Notes under the pieces: model-generated | What the model saw: the letters and a program-made list of their open reading frames with translations, nothing else | Database searches by the model: none | What the model was told of the DNA's origin: nothing | Shown here: piece after piece, positions 20,228-30,600 of the stretch | How positions within the stretch are numbered: the first letter of the stretch is position 1 | Layout: each line of letters begins with the position of its first letter | Position numbers and translations under genes: made by a program | DNA from: an uncultured Alphaproteobacteria bacterium | Lineage (GTDB): Bacteria; Pseudomonadota; Alphaproteobacteria; HIMB59 | Reading direction: 5' to 3' | Length of the DNA stretch: 64,000 nt | Assembly (NCBI GenBank): GCA_902557145.1 | Contig: CACDYZ010000002.1 | Span: forward strand, 1 to 64,000

Positions 20228-21640
20228 TTAATCTAGCAGAGGTTTAAACTTACTAAAGTTAAATATCTCTTCATACTTTTTTGCAAAAGCAAATAATTTC
20301 AAATCACTTTTGTTTTTTCCAATTATTTGCATACCCATAGGCATACCTTTCTCATCAAACCCTACAGGAACAGTAATTGTGGGTAATTCAAGAAGACTTG
20401 ATAATATGAAAATTTCTAACCAACGATGATAGGTATCTAGTTCAAGAGAATTTATTTTTTTTGGAAATTGAAGAGTTTTATCAAATGGAAAAATTTGTGC
20501 AGATGGAAGGGCAAGAAAATCAAAATTTTTAAATATATTTTCTATCTGTTCATAACATTTATTTTTTTGATCTTTTGCAATTTGTAAATCTTTATCACTT
20601 ATATTTTTACCATTATTGTATTCCCATATGGCTTGATAAGTCATTGTATTGATATCTTTTATATTCATTGCCAAGGTATCTTCATAAATACTTTTTGATC
20701 TAAAGACAATCCAACTGCTCCATAAGGCATCATGATCGAAATCTAGCTTTAGTTTTTCAATTTTAATATTTAAATCTTCTAATTTTTTAAGTTGTTTTTC
20801 ACAAATATCTAAAATTTTATTCTCAATTTTATAATTAGAACTCATATTTGATAACCATCCAATTTTGATATTAATAAAATCCTTTTCATCTATTTTTTGA
20901 TTTTTAAAAGGCTGATTTAAATCAAATGAATAATCATCTTTAATGTCACTTCCAACTATCTCGTCTAATAAAATTGCCATATCATTTGGAGTTCGTGCCA
21001 AACATCCAGGTGTTGTGAGGACAGGTATTTTTCTGTCTTTGCCTCTATCTACAGAAATTAAACCTGGTGTAGGTCTATACCCATATATATTAGCATACGC
21101 TGCTGGCCCTCTGCATGATCCCATCTGATCTGTACCATCTGCAAATGGCAGTAATCCTGCAGCAACAGCGGTACTAGCTCCACCACTAGAACCTGCAGCA
21201 GATTTTGAAAAATCATAACAATTTGATGTAGGGCCAAACAATCTATTAATAGTATGACCACCTACACCCAATTCTGCGGTATTAGTCTTACCTATGATAA
21301 TAGCACCACTTTTAATAAGGCGATCAACAAACAAAGAATTTTTTTTTGGTAAATAATTTTTGGTTCCAGGAAAACCATAAGTTGTTCTAAGGCCAACTAC
21401 ATCACTCAAATCTTTTATAGCTATCGGAATACCGTTTAAAGGTTTATGAGTTTCTTTTAAATTATCTTTTTTAACAGCTTCTGAAATTAAAGTTTCTTTA
21501 TCCTTAAGAAGAATTATAGCATTTAAATTTGGATTATATTTCTCAATTCTATCTAAATAGTATTGCATCAATTCTTTAATTGATAATTGATTGCTTTTAA
21601 TATTTTGTATTATTTTTTCAACTGATTGATCTTCAAGCAT
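20228..21640 (-). CDS. Amidase-signature family protein
   Basis: GIPIAIKDLSDVVGLRTTYG; SKSAAGSSGGASTAVAAGLLPFADGTDQMGSCRGPAA (Ser-cisSer-Lys signature). Confidence 0.93.
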   Translation of the reverse strand: MLEDQSVEKIIQNIKSNQLSIKELMQYYLDRIEKYNPNLNAIILLKDKETLISEAVKKDNLKETHKPLNGIPIAIKDLSDVVGLRTTYGFPGTKNYLPKKNSLFVDRLIKSGAIIIGKTNTAELGVGGHTINRLFGPTSNCYDFSKSAAGSSGGASTAVAAGLLPFADGTDQMGSCRGPAAYANIYGYRPTPGLISVDRGKDRKIPVLTTPGCLARTPNDMAILLDEIVGSDIKDDYSFDLNQPFKNQKIDEKDFINIKIGWLSNMSSNYKIENKILDICEKQLKKLEDLNIKIEKLKLDFDHDALWSSWIVFRSKSIYEDTLAMNIKDINTMTYQAIWEYNNGKNISDKDLQIAKDQKNKCYEQIENIFKNFDFLALPSAQIFPFDKTLQFPKKINSLELDTYHRWLEIFILSSLLELPTITVPVGFDEKGMPMGMQIIGKNKSDLKLFAFAKKYEEIFNFSKFKPLLD

Positions 21641-21646
21641 AAATGC

Positions 21647-22837
21647 TTAACGTGCTTGATTTATACTTTGAAGAACGATTTCTTTTAATTCTAACAATGA
21701 TGCCTTTTTAGGATTAGTTGCATAGGCTTGATCTTGCATTGCTTTTTGTGCAATTCTCTCAGCACAGTCTTCAGGAACATTGATTTCATTTAATCCTCTA
21801 GGAATATCTAATCTGTCCAGTATCTGTTCTATATTTTTGATAAACATTTCTACTGAATGATTTTCAAATTGCATTGCCTCAGACATTCTTTTAACTTTTT
21901 CATCCATACCAGGCAAATTAAAATTTAGAACAGGTGGTAAAACTATTGCATTAGTTAAACCATGATGAGTATTAAATTCTGCACCAACCATATGTGAGAT
22001 AGAGTGAACATTACCAAGACCTTTTAGAAATGATATTCCACCTAAATAAGAACCTATTATCATACCACCTCTGGCTAATAAATTACTTGGTTCTTCAACG
22101 GCTAAGACAAGAGACTTTGATATTAGATTGAGACTCTCTAAAGCGGCTCCATCACAAAGAGGATTAAAACCTGGCACACAATACCCTTCAATACTATGAA
22201 CCATAGCATCTACTCCTGTCCAAGCAGTTAATTTAGGTGGTAGTTCTAAAGTTAATTCCGGGTCAACTAATGTAAAGATAGGCCTTACATCAGGGTGCCA
22301 AATACAAAATTTCATCCCTTTCTCTAGATGTGTTACCATTGCTGTTATTTCAGTCTCAGCACCAGTTCCTGATGTTGTAGGAATTGTTATTATTTTTGGA
22401 AAGGCATTTTCTTTTGTAATTTTTGGAACAGGTTGTTCGAACTCAAAATCCCATAATGGTGTATCACTATTTACTGTTAAACATATTGATTTCCCACCAT
22501 CCATCGCACTCCCACCTCCAATAGCAATAATAGCATCATGTTTACCATTTCTAAACTGATCACATCCTTTGGATATTTCATCATCACGTGGATTTGGCGA
22601 TATATCATAAAAAATATCAGATTTGATATTATTTTTGGACAGTAACGTTTCTAATTTATTAATAAATGGAAGATCTTTACTGCCACTATCTGTAACAATT
22701 AATGGATTTTTAATCTCAGATTCTTCACAAAATTTTCCAATCTCATTAAATCTTCCAGGGCCGTAGTATGTTGTTGTTGGAAATGTCCAATCTTGATTAG
22801 AGAGAATGTCAGTTTCACTTAGTTTAAAGTTTTTCAT
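21647..22837 (-). CDS. Iron-containing alcohol dehydrogenase
   Basis: YYGPGRFNEIG, AIGGGSAMDGGKSICL, TIPTTSGTGAETEITAMV, SISHMVGAEFNTHHGLTNAIVLP. Confidence 0.93.
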   Translation of the reverse strand: MKNFKLSETDILSNQDWTFPTTTYYGPGRFNEIGKFCEESEIKNPLIVTDSGSKDLPFINKLETLLSKNNIKSDIFYDISPNPRDDEISKGCDQFRNGKHDAIIAIGGGSAMDGGKSICLTVNSDTPLWDFEFEQPVPKITKENAFPKIITIPTTSGTGAETEITAMVTHLEKGMKFCIWHPDVRPIFTLVDPELTLELPPKLTAWTGVDAMVHSIEGYCVPGFNPLCDGAALESLNLISKSLVLAVEEPSNLLARGGMIIGSYLGGISFLKGLGNVHSISHMVGAEFNTHHGLTNAIVLPPVLNFNLPGMDEKVKRMSEAMQFENHSVEMFIKNIEQILDRLDIPRGLNEINVPEDCAERIAQKAMQDQAYATNPKKASLLELKEIVLQSINQAR

Positions 22838-22878
22838 TTAAGATAATAAAGTTTATAACAAGTTCATAGCGATATTAA

Positions 22879-23790
22879 ATGATTAATTTTATAAATAATC
22901 AAAAAAATACATTTCTAGCAATCACCGCAATGGTAGTTGGAGTTATATTTATCGATATACATGGATTGATTGTAAAATATTTAGGAGGTGAGTATTCAAC
23001 AATTCAATTGGCACTTTTCAGAAATACTTTTGCTATTATTCCATTAATACTTTTATTAGTTTATAACAAAGAAAGTTCAGATCTCTTTAAAAATTTAAGC
23101 AAAAAATTTATTTTGTTTTGTTTTATTAGAGGCTCTTGTTTTTTAGCAATCAATATTCTTTATTACATTGCTATTAATAATATGGAATTTGCAACAGCAT
23201 CTACTCTTACTTTCTCATCAACTTTTTTTATAGTTATATTGTCTATTTTTTTTTTAGGGGATAAGGTTGGCATATATAGATGGTCTGCTGTCATAATTGG
23301 TTTTGTTGGTGTTGTTATGATAATGAGACCAAATAGTAGTATTTTCTCTTATTACTCAATTTTACCAATACTTGTTGCGTTTTTATGGGCAGTCCAAGTA
23401 ATTATATTAAAATTTATTCCAGATAACTTTTCTACAGGTAAAATACAGTTTTACTCTTTATTTTCATCTTTTCTTGGTTCTTTAATTTTTATTTTTTTTA
23501 CAACAGGTCATACTTATATTGAGACCCAAAGTGACTTTTTTATTTTATCATTAATTGGTATTTTTGGTGGTACTGCTGCCATCCTTTTTATTTACTCGTA
23601 TAGGTTGATTGCAGCAAGTAAAATAGCTGTCTTTGAATATTTAGCAATACCATCTTCATTTATTCTGGCTTGGATATTTTTTGGTGAAGCACCCTTTGAT
23701 CAACTTTTTCCTGGAGTATTATTAATAGTTTTTGCTGGTTTAATTATTATATGGAGAGATAAAAATAAAAAGATTAATAAGCCAAATTAG
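22879..23790 (+). CDS. EamA/DMT-family transporter
   Basis: Multi-TM, FFLGDKVGIYRWSAVIIGFVGVVMIMRP motif. Confidence 0.88.
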   Translation: MINFINNQKNTFLAITAMVVGVIFIDIHGLIVKYLGGEYSTIQLALFRNTFAIIPLILLLVYNKESSDLFKNLSKKFILFCFIRGSCFLAINILYYIAINNMEFATASTLTFSSTFFIVILSIFFLGDKVGIYRWSAVIIGFVGVVMIMRPNSSIFSYYSILPILVAFLWAVQVIILKFIPDNFSTGKIQFYSLFSSFLGSLIFIFFTTGHTYIETQSDFFILSLIGIFGGTAAILFIYSYRLIAASKIAVFEYLAIPSSFILAWIFFGEAPFDQLFPGVLLIVFAGLIIIWRDKNKKINKPN

Positions 23791-23799
23791 AAATTAAAA

Positions 23800-24834
23800 T
23801 TATTTTGATTTCATAGATTTCATAACAATAGTCCGATCAATTTCACCAACTAACTCTCCTGAATTGGTGCTTATAATAGGGTAGGCGGTGTCATCTTCAC
23901 AAATTTGATCGATTAAAGATTCAATTTTAGCATTTTCATCAATGCACTTTGTTTTATCTAAAAATAAGTTTTTAGACTCGTCAGAGCATTCTTTACGCAT
24001 AACTTTTCCTGCACTTAGCACTTTATATTTTGGAACATCTTCACAAAAATCTTTAACATATTGATCGACAGGATTTGCTACTATTTCCTCAGGTGTTCCT
24101 ACTTGGGATATTTCACCATCTTTCATGATAGCAATATGATCTCCCATTTTTATGGCTTCTAAAAAATCATGTGTAATAAAAACCATCGTTCTTTGAAGTT
24201 TTTTTTGTATGTCTAAAAGTTCATCTTGCATTTCTCTTCTAATAAGAGGGTCTAATGCAGAAAAAGGTTCATCGAATATTAATATTTCAGGTTCAACTGC
24301 CATAGCACGAGCTAAACCAACTCTTTGTTGCATACCACCAGATAATTCTCTTGGATAATTGTTGTGCCATCCTTTTAAACCAACAAGATTTAAAGACTCC
24401 ATTGCCTTGTCTAACCTATCTTGTTTTTTCTCTCCTCTAATTTCTAAACCGTAAGAAATATTCTCAAGCACAGTTCTGTGTGGGAAAAGTCCAAAGTGTT
24501 GAAAAACCATACTCATTTTATTCCTTCTAAGATTTAATAAGCTATTTCTGCTAATCTTAGTAACATCTGTGTCATCAATAATCACAGATCCTGATGTAGG
24601 TTCAATTAATCTTGTCAAACATCTTACCAAAGTTGATTTACCACTTCCTGAAAGGCCCATAACAACAAAAGTCTCTCCTTTTTGTATGGAGAAACTAACA
24701 TCCTTTACAGCAACTACATGACCTGTTTTTTCTTGAACTTCATCTCTAGTTAAATTTGGATCAAGATTTTCTAATATTTTCTTTTCATCATTTCCAAAAA
24801 TTTTCCATATATTTGAGCAAATAATTTTATCCAT
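23800..24834 (-). CDS. proV: Glycine betaine/proline-type ABC transporter ATP-binding protein (ProV/OpuAA-like)
   Basis: VVMGLSGSGKSTLVRCLTRLIEPTSG, MVFQHFGLFPHRTVLENISYGLE, SGGMQQRVGLARA, C-terminal CBS-like tail. Confidence 0.93.
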   Translation of the reverse strand: MDKIICSNIWKIFGNDEKKILENLDPNLTRDEVQEKTGHVVAVKDVSFSIQKGETFVVMGLSGSGKSTLVRCLTRLIEPTSGSVIIDDTDVTKISRNSLLNLRRNKMSMVFQHFGLFPHRTVLENISYGLEIRGEKKQDRLDKAMESLNLVGLKGWHNNYPRELSGGMQQRVGLARAMAVEPEILIFDEPFSALDPLIRREMQDELLDIQKKLQRTMVFITHDFLEAIKMGDHIAIMKDGEISQVGTPEEIVANPVDQYVKDFCEDVPKYKVLSAGKVMRKECSDESKNLFLDKTKCIDENAKIESLIDQICEDDTAYPIISTNSGELVGEIDRTIVMKSMKSK

Positions 24835-24931
24835 ACCAAAGCGATTTGTTGATATTATATTGTGAATTAATACTATTAAAATAAAATTATTTTTATAAAT
24901 TCATTAATTGAGGTTTATATATAAGTAAGTA

Positions 24932-27055
24932 ATGTCTTTAGATCAAAATTTAGAAGTAAATAAAAAGCTTAATAAAAATATAATCTTATATTTAAGTATT
25001 TTTATTATTGGAGCTATTGCTTATTATCTTTCAATTACAAACGAAGATCCTACTGTTTTTCCTAAATCTATTACCGATGAATTTAAATTTACTGCATGGA
25101 TAAATGCCGGTGAAGATTATTTAAAAGATAATTATAGATGGATAACTAGATTATTTGCTTCATTTTTACAGGCTGGTTACATGGCATTAGAAAATTTTTT
25201 CGTTGAGTCTCCCTGGATTTTAATAATGTCCTTGATGACTCTCCCTGCACTAGCATACGGAGGAATAAGATTAGCCTTATTTTGTATGTTCACAGTTTAC
25301 TTTTGGGGAGCTGTTGATATGTGGGAAGTCTCAATGCAAACTTTAGCCTTGATGGGGTTATCAGTAATTTTATCTGTAATTTTTGGAGTAATTCTAGGAA
25401 TACTCAGCTCACAAAATGATAGGTTTGAGAGTTTTCTCAAACCCATTTTAGATACTATGCAAGTGATGCCTGCCTTCGTCTACTTATTCCCTGCAATGTT
25501 CTTTTTTGGAATTGGTGGAGCTCCTGCAATACTCGCTACTCTAATTTATGCCATGCCACCAATTATAAGATTAACTAATTTGGGTATCAGACAAGTATCG
25601 AAAGAAACAATTGAGTCAGCTGAGTCATTTGGTTCAAACAAGTATCAACTTTTATTTAAAATTAAAATCCCGATGGCCTTACCAAGTATTATGATGGGAG
25701 TTAATCAAACAATAATGATGGCATTAGCGCTAGTTGTTCTTGCTACTTTTATTGGTGCTGAGGGTCTAGGTGGTCAAGTATGGCAGGCTATAAGAAAATT
25801 AGACGTAGGATGGGCTATGGAAGGTGGCCTTTGTATTCTATTTATGGCAATTATGTTTGACAGATTAAGTAGCGCAATTAGTAAAGATAAAGAAACTTTA
25901 CCAGATGATGTTGAAAAATTTTACTTATTACCCCAAAGTTTACAAAGATACCCTTTAGCTAATATAATAGAATTACCATTGAGGATAATAGTTAAATTTA
26001 CATATTTAATTTTTTCAAATGTTATTAATCTCTTAGCTCATTTTTTAGATAGCTCAATTTCAATCTTCAATAAATCATATGCTGGTATAGTTAAAAATTT
26101 TATGAACCAAAGATATTTTTTATTTTCCTCATTATTAATATTCGTTTTAATTTATATTTTTGACGCTTACTTTTTTACTGTTGGAACATTTCCAGAAACT
26201 TGGACTATTGAAATACAAAAACCAATTGAAAATGCTGTAAAGGCTATGACTCTTGATCCAGGATTTATTGCATTTGCAAAAGGTTTGAAATACTTCATTT
26301 ATTTGTATCTGCTCAAACCATTAAATGTATTTCTCACGCAAATACCTTGGTGGTACACAATGACTGTATTTATAATTATAGGGTACGTAACTGTGGGTTT
26401 AAGGTTTGCAACAATTACAGCAATTTTATTAGCTTTTATTGGAGCTACTGGAATGTGGATGCATTCAATGATTACATTATCTTCTGTATTAGTCTCAGTA
26501 TTAATTTGTTTTGTAATAGGAGTTCCGCTTGGAGTGCTAGCTTCTTATAACAAATGGTATAGAGATATTCAAAATGTCGTTCTAGATGCCATGCAAACTT
26601 TACCTTATTTCTGTTATTTAATTCCTGTTTTAATGTTTTTTGGTGGCAATATAGTATCAGCTGTCATAGCAACTGTTATTTATTCTGTACCACCAATCAT
26701 AAGATTAACAGCACTTGGTTTATCACAAGTATCGGGTGGCTATTCAGAGGTTTCAAAATCTTTTGGTGGCACAGGTATTCAAACTTTAAATAAAGTAAAA
26801 TTTCCATTAGCTGTTCCCAGTTTAGTAATGGGCTTCAATCAAACTGTTATAATGGCTTTTGCTATGCAAATCGTTACTCCTTTAATTGGAGGTAAAGGAC
26901 TTGGCCTACAAGTATTTAATGCACTCCAAAGGTCTGACACAGGCAGAGGGTTGTCAGCTGGTTTAGCTATTGTGCTTCTTGCTATTATTATAGATAGAAT
27001 TACTCACGCCTGGACTAAAAAACAAAGACAAGCACTTGGACTAGACCAGTCTTAA
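24932..27055 (+). CDS. proW: Glycine betaine/proline-type ABC permease, double-length ProW-ProW fusion
   Basis: Two copies of the permease module in one 707-aa ORF (DTMQVMPAFVYLFPAMFFFGIGGAPAILATLIYAMPPIIRLTNLGIRQV and DAMQTLPYFCYLIPVLMFFGGNIVSAVIATVIYSVPPIIRLTALGLSQV). Confidence 0.93.
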   Translation: MSLDQNLEVNKKLNKNIILYLSIFIIGAIAYYLSITNEDPTVFPKSITDEFKFTAWINAGEDYLKDNYRWITRLFASFLQAGYMALENFFVESPWILIMSLMTLPALAYGGIRLALFCMFTVYFWGAVDMWEVSMQTLALMGLSVILSVIFGVILGILSSQNDRFESFLKPILDTMQVMPAFVYLFPAMFFFGIGGAPAILATLIYAMPPIIRLTNLGIRQVSKETIESAESFGSNKYQLLFKIKIPMALPSIMMGVNQTIMMALALVVLATFIGAEGLGGQVWQAIRKLDVGWAMEGGLCILFMAIMFDRLSSAISKDKETLPDDVEKFYLLPQSLQRYPLANIIELPLRIIVKFTYLIFSNVINLLAHFLDSSISIFNKSYAGIVKNFMNQRYFLFSSLLIFVLIYIFDAYFFTVGTFPETWTIEIQKPIENAVKAMTLDPGFIAFAKGLKYFIYLYLLKPLNVFLTQIPWWYTMTVFIIIGYVTVGLRFATITAILLAFIGATGMWMHSMITLSSVLVSVLICFVIGVPLGVLASYNKWYRDIQNVVLDAMQTLPYFCYLIPVLMFFGGNIVSAVIATVIYSVPPIIRLTALGLSQVSGGYSEVSKSFGGTGIQTLNKVKFPLAVPSLVMGFNQTVIMAFAMQIVTPLIGGKGLGLQVFNALQRSDTGRGLSAGLAIVLLAIIIDRITHAWTKKQRQALGLDQS

Positions 27056-29403
27056 TGAATTTCAAAAAAGATTTTCCTTTAACTAGTTCACATTGGGGAA
27101 CTTATAGGGCCAAAGTAAAGAATGGTAAAGTTAAAGAATTAATAGGATGGGAAAATGATAAAGATCCTTCTCCTATAGGACAAGGAATTGTAGATGTTCA
27201 TAATCATCAAACACGAATAGACTCACCTATGATAAGAAAAAGTTGGATGGATAAAGGTCCAGGTTCAAATAATAATTCAAGAGGAACAGATCCTTTTATA
27301 TCAATTTCTTGGGACGAGGCAGAGAAAATTGTATCCAATGAATTGAATAGAGTTAAGAATGATTTTGGTAATGCATCCATATTTGGAGGATCTTATGGAT
27401 GGGCTAGTGCTGGTAGATTTCATCATGCTCAAAGTCAACTCCATCGTTTTTTAAATTGTATTGGAGGTTACACAAGATCAAAATTTACATATAGTTTTGC
27501 TGCGGCAGAAGCAATGGTTCCTCATATACTGGGAAGTTATAGAGCTTATCTTGACACATGCACTAGTTGGGAATCAATTGAGGAGAATACTGAACTATTT
27601 ATATGTTTTGGTGGGGTTCCATTAAAAAATGGTCAAATAGCTCAAGGCGGAACTGGAAGCCACAAACAGAAAGAAAAGCTTATTCGTTCAGCTAATGCAG
27701 GAATAAAATTTGTTAATTTTAGTCCACTAAATAGTGACCTATTGGATGAGGTTAATGGGGAATGGCTAGCGTTAAGACCTAACACTGACGTTGCCATCAT
27801 GCTAGCTTTGGCACATACACTTTATAAAGAGAAATTGTATGATGATAAATTTATTGAAAAATACACGGAGGGTTTTGATAAGTTTCTTCCATATCTTCAA
27901 GGCGATATTGATGGAATTGTAAAAGATGCTAATTGGGCTTCATCAATTAGTGAAATTCCATCAGAAAAAATCATATCACTGGCAAAGGAGATGTCATCTA
28001 AGCGTACTATGATCTCTGTTAGTTGGTCTTTGACAAGACAAGATCACGGAGAACAACCTTTTTGGGCAGCTATAATGTTAGCATCCATGGTAGGACAAAT
28101 TGGTTTACCTGGAGGAGGTTTTGGATTTGGTTACAGCGCAACAAATCATATTGGAGGTCAATTTTCAATAATACCTGGAGCAGCCTTTCCTCAAACTCAA
28201 AATAAAATTGAAGACTTCATTCCTGTAGCAAGGATAAGTGATTTACTTTTAAATCCTGGCGGCAGTTTTGATTTTGATGGTAAAGAATATAAATACCCTG
28301 ATATTAAATTAATTTATTGGGCAGGGGGTAACCCATTTCACCATCATCAAGATATAAATAGGCTTTTACAAGCTTGGCAAAAACCTGAAACAATTATTTC
28401 AAATGAATGGTGTTGGAATTCATTAGCTAAATATTCTGATATTATTCTACCATGTACCACCTCACTTGAAAGACAAGATATAATGCTTACTCCTCGCGAT
28501 CCTTATGTTGTTTCAATGTCAAAATTAGTTGAACCTTTTGGTCTTGCAAAAAATGATTTTGATATTTTTAAAGGAATAGCAAATAAAATGGGTATTGAAA
28601 AAATATTTACAGAAGGTAGAGATGAAGAAGAATGGCAGAAATGGATCTATCAAGAAACGTCTATTAAATCCAAGTCATCAAACATAAATTTTCCAAGCTA
28701 TGAAGAGTTCAGAGATATAGGTTGGTTCAAAGTGCCTCCACCTCATGAAAATACATTAATGTTAAAAGATTTTAGAAAAGATCCAATCAACAATCCTTTG
28801 GCTACCCCTAGTGGAAAAATTGAAATATTTTCAAAAACAGTTGATAGCTTTAATTATGATGATTGCCCTGGACATCCCTCATGGTTAGAGCCATGTGAGT
28901 GGCTTGGACTTAAAAATAAAAAATATCCCTTACACCTAATTTCTAATCAACCCAAAAATAAACTTCATAGTCAAATGGACCATGGTAGTTACAGCCAATC
29001 GTTTAAGATCAAAGATCGAGAGCCCATTGAAATGCATTCAAATGATGCTAGTAGTCGAGGTATAAAAGATGGTGATATTGTAAAACTTTTTAACGATAGA
29101 GGTGCTTGTTTAGCTGGAGTTAATATAAACAATAAAATACGCCCAGGTGTTGTCCAAATTAGTACAGGTGCTTGGTACGATCCAGATAATCCAAAACATT
29201 TAAATACTATTTGTAAACATGGCAATCCAAATGTGCTCACAAAAGACAAGGGAACGTCTAAACTGGGTCAGGGGCCTATTGCACATTCATGTCTTATTGA
29301 AGTAGAATTAGTAAAAGATAATATCTCACCTGTGACAGCGTATGATCCCCCAACAATAATTAGAGATAATAAAAATGATTTCAATACATCTATAGACAAA
29401 TAA
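27055..29403 (+). CDS. Molybdopterin oxidoreductase, DMSO/TMAO/biotin-sulfoxide reductase family (BisC-like, no signal peptide seen)
   Basis: LTSSHWGTYRAKVKNGKVKEL start, GGSYGWASAGRFHHAQSQLHRFLN, TYSFAAAEAMVPHILGS, IYWAGGNPFHHHQDINRLLQAWQKPETIISNEWCWN. Confidence 0.88.
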   Translation: MNFKKDFPLTSSHWGTYRAKVKNGKVKELIGWENDKDPSPIGQGIVDVHNHQTRIDSPMIRKSWMDKGPGSNNNSRGTDPFISISWDEAEKIVSNELNRVKNDFGNASIFGGSYGWASAGRFHHAQSQLHRFLNCIGGYTRSKFTYSFAAAEAMVPHILGSYRAYLDTCTSWESIEENTELFICFGGVPLKNGQIAQGGTGSHKQKEKLIRSANAGIKFVNFSPLNSDLLDEVNGEWLALRPNTDVAIMLALAHTLYKEKLYDDKFIEKYTEGFDKFLPYLQGDIDGIVKDANWASSISEIPSEKIISLAKEMSSKRTMISVSWSLTRQDHGEQPFWAAIMLASMVGQIGLPGGGFGFGYSATNHIGGQFSIIPGAAFPQTQNKIEDFIPVARISDLLLNPGGSFDFDGKEYKYPDIKLIYWAGGNPFHHHQDINRLLQAWQKPETIISNEWCWNSLAKYSDIILPCTTSLERQDIMLTPRDPYVVSMSKLVEPFGLAKNDFDIFKGIANKMGIEKIFTEGRDEEEWQKWIYQETSIKSKSSNINFPSYEEFRDIGWFKVPPPHENTLMLKDFRKDPINNPLATPSGKIEIFSKTVDSFNYDDCPGHPSWLEPCEWLGLKNKKYPLHLISNQPKNKLHSQMDHGSYSQSFKIKDREPIEMHSNDASSRGIKDGDIVKLFNDRGACLAGVNINNKIRPGVVQISTGAWYDPDNPKHLNTICKHGNPNVLTKDKGTSKLGQGPIAHSCLIEVELVKDNISPVTAYDPPTIIRDNKNDFNTSIDK

Positions 29404-30600
29404 ATGGGAAATTTACAAGAAGAAGTTGATTTAAAAAAGACAATTAAAATAAGTGCGCGTAGATTTGAGGAGTCACCATATATTGAGAGAACTCAAACTT
29501 CAAATATGGTAAGAGGTGTTTATGCAGGTAGATACTTTCCAATGCAAATTGATGAAGATCCCATAGAAAAATATTGGTTGTTAAGACAAAAGGCACTAAT
29601 ATTTGATGTACCAGAAAAACCTATTGAAATATCTGGAAAAGACTCAGTTTCTTTTTTAAATAAAGTATTAACAAGAGAAATTTCAAACACGAAAAAGGGT
29701 AGAGGTTACTACGCTCTTGCTTGTACACCACAAGGTGGAATTTTTATGGACGGTGTTCTATTTAGATTTGATGAAAATAAATTTTGGTATGTTCAAGCAG
29801 ATGGTCCATTTGAAGATTGGTTGATTGCTCACAGCTCTGGTTACGACATTAAAATAAAAGATCCTAAATCTAGAGTTCTTCAAATTCAAGGTCCTGCATC
29901 AATTGATATTATGAAAGCAGCATCGAATGGCAAGATTGATGAAAAAATGCCATACTTCAGCTCTGATTTTTTTGATCTCGGTGGCCAAGAACTATATGTT
30001 TCCAGAACTGGTTTTACAAATGAACTTGGTTTTGAAATATTTTCAGATGGTTTTGAAACTGAACATTTAGCTTTATGGGACCATCTTAGTGAATGTGGTA
30101 AACCCTATGGTATGCAGTTTTCTGCTTCCAGAGCTATGACCATTAGGCGAATAGAAGGAGGTATTTTAGGTAATTTAACTGACATTGATACAACCACGAC
30201 TCCTTTTGAGGCTGGTCTTGGGTATTTTGTAAATATGAATAAAGATTTTATTGGAAGAGACGCACTAATCAATAAAGATAAAAGAACATGTCTGTTTGGA
30301 ATAACTTGTAAATCAGCTATTCCATCAGCTAAAAGTAAAATTAAATATAACGGAATAGGTATAGGCTACATAACAGCAGGTGTTCCATCACCGACACTTC
30401 AACAGGGTATTGGCTACGTAAGATTTTATAATCCTGGTAATTGGAAAAATAAAGAAGTAGAAATATTGCTGCCGGATAAATCATCACATAAGGGAATTAT
30501 TGTTGATTTACCATTTTATGATAAAGAAAAAAAAATTGTTAAAGGAATAGATAGATCAATTCCCTCCAAACCTGATAATATTTCTTTTGATGCTAAATAA
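29404..30600 (+). CDS. GcvT/DmdA-like aminomethyltransferase-family protein
   Basis: GcvT-fold pattern VLQIQGPASIDIM...LYVSRTGFTNELGFEIF...RAMTIRRIEGGI; N-terminal region resembles DmdA-type homologs. Confidence 0.82.
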   Translation: MGNLQEEVDLKKTIKISARRFEESPYIERTQTSNMVRGVYAGRYFPMQIDEDPIEKYWLLRQKALIFDVPEKPIEISGKDSVSFLNKVLTREISNTKKGRGYYALACTPQGGIFMDGVLFRFDENKFWYVQADGPFEDWLIAHSSGYDIKIKDPKSRVLQIQGPASIDIMKAASNGKIDEKMPYFSSDFFDLGGQELYVSRTGFTNELGFEIFSDGFETEHLALWDHLSECGKPYGMQFSASRAMTIRRIEGGILGNLTDIDTTTTPFEAGLGYFVNMNKDFIGRDALINKDKRTCLFGITCKSAIPSAKSKIKYNGIGIGYITAGVPSPTLQQGIGYVRFYNPGNWKNKEVEILLPDKSSHKGIIVDLPFYDKEKKIVKGIDRSIPSKPDNISFDAK

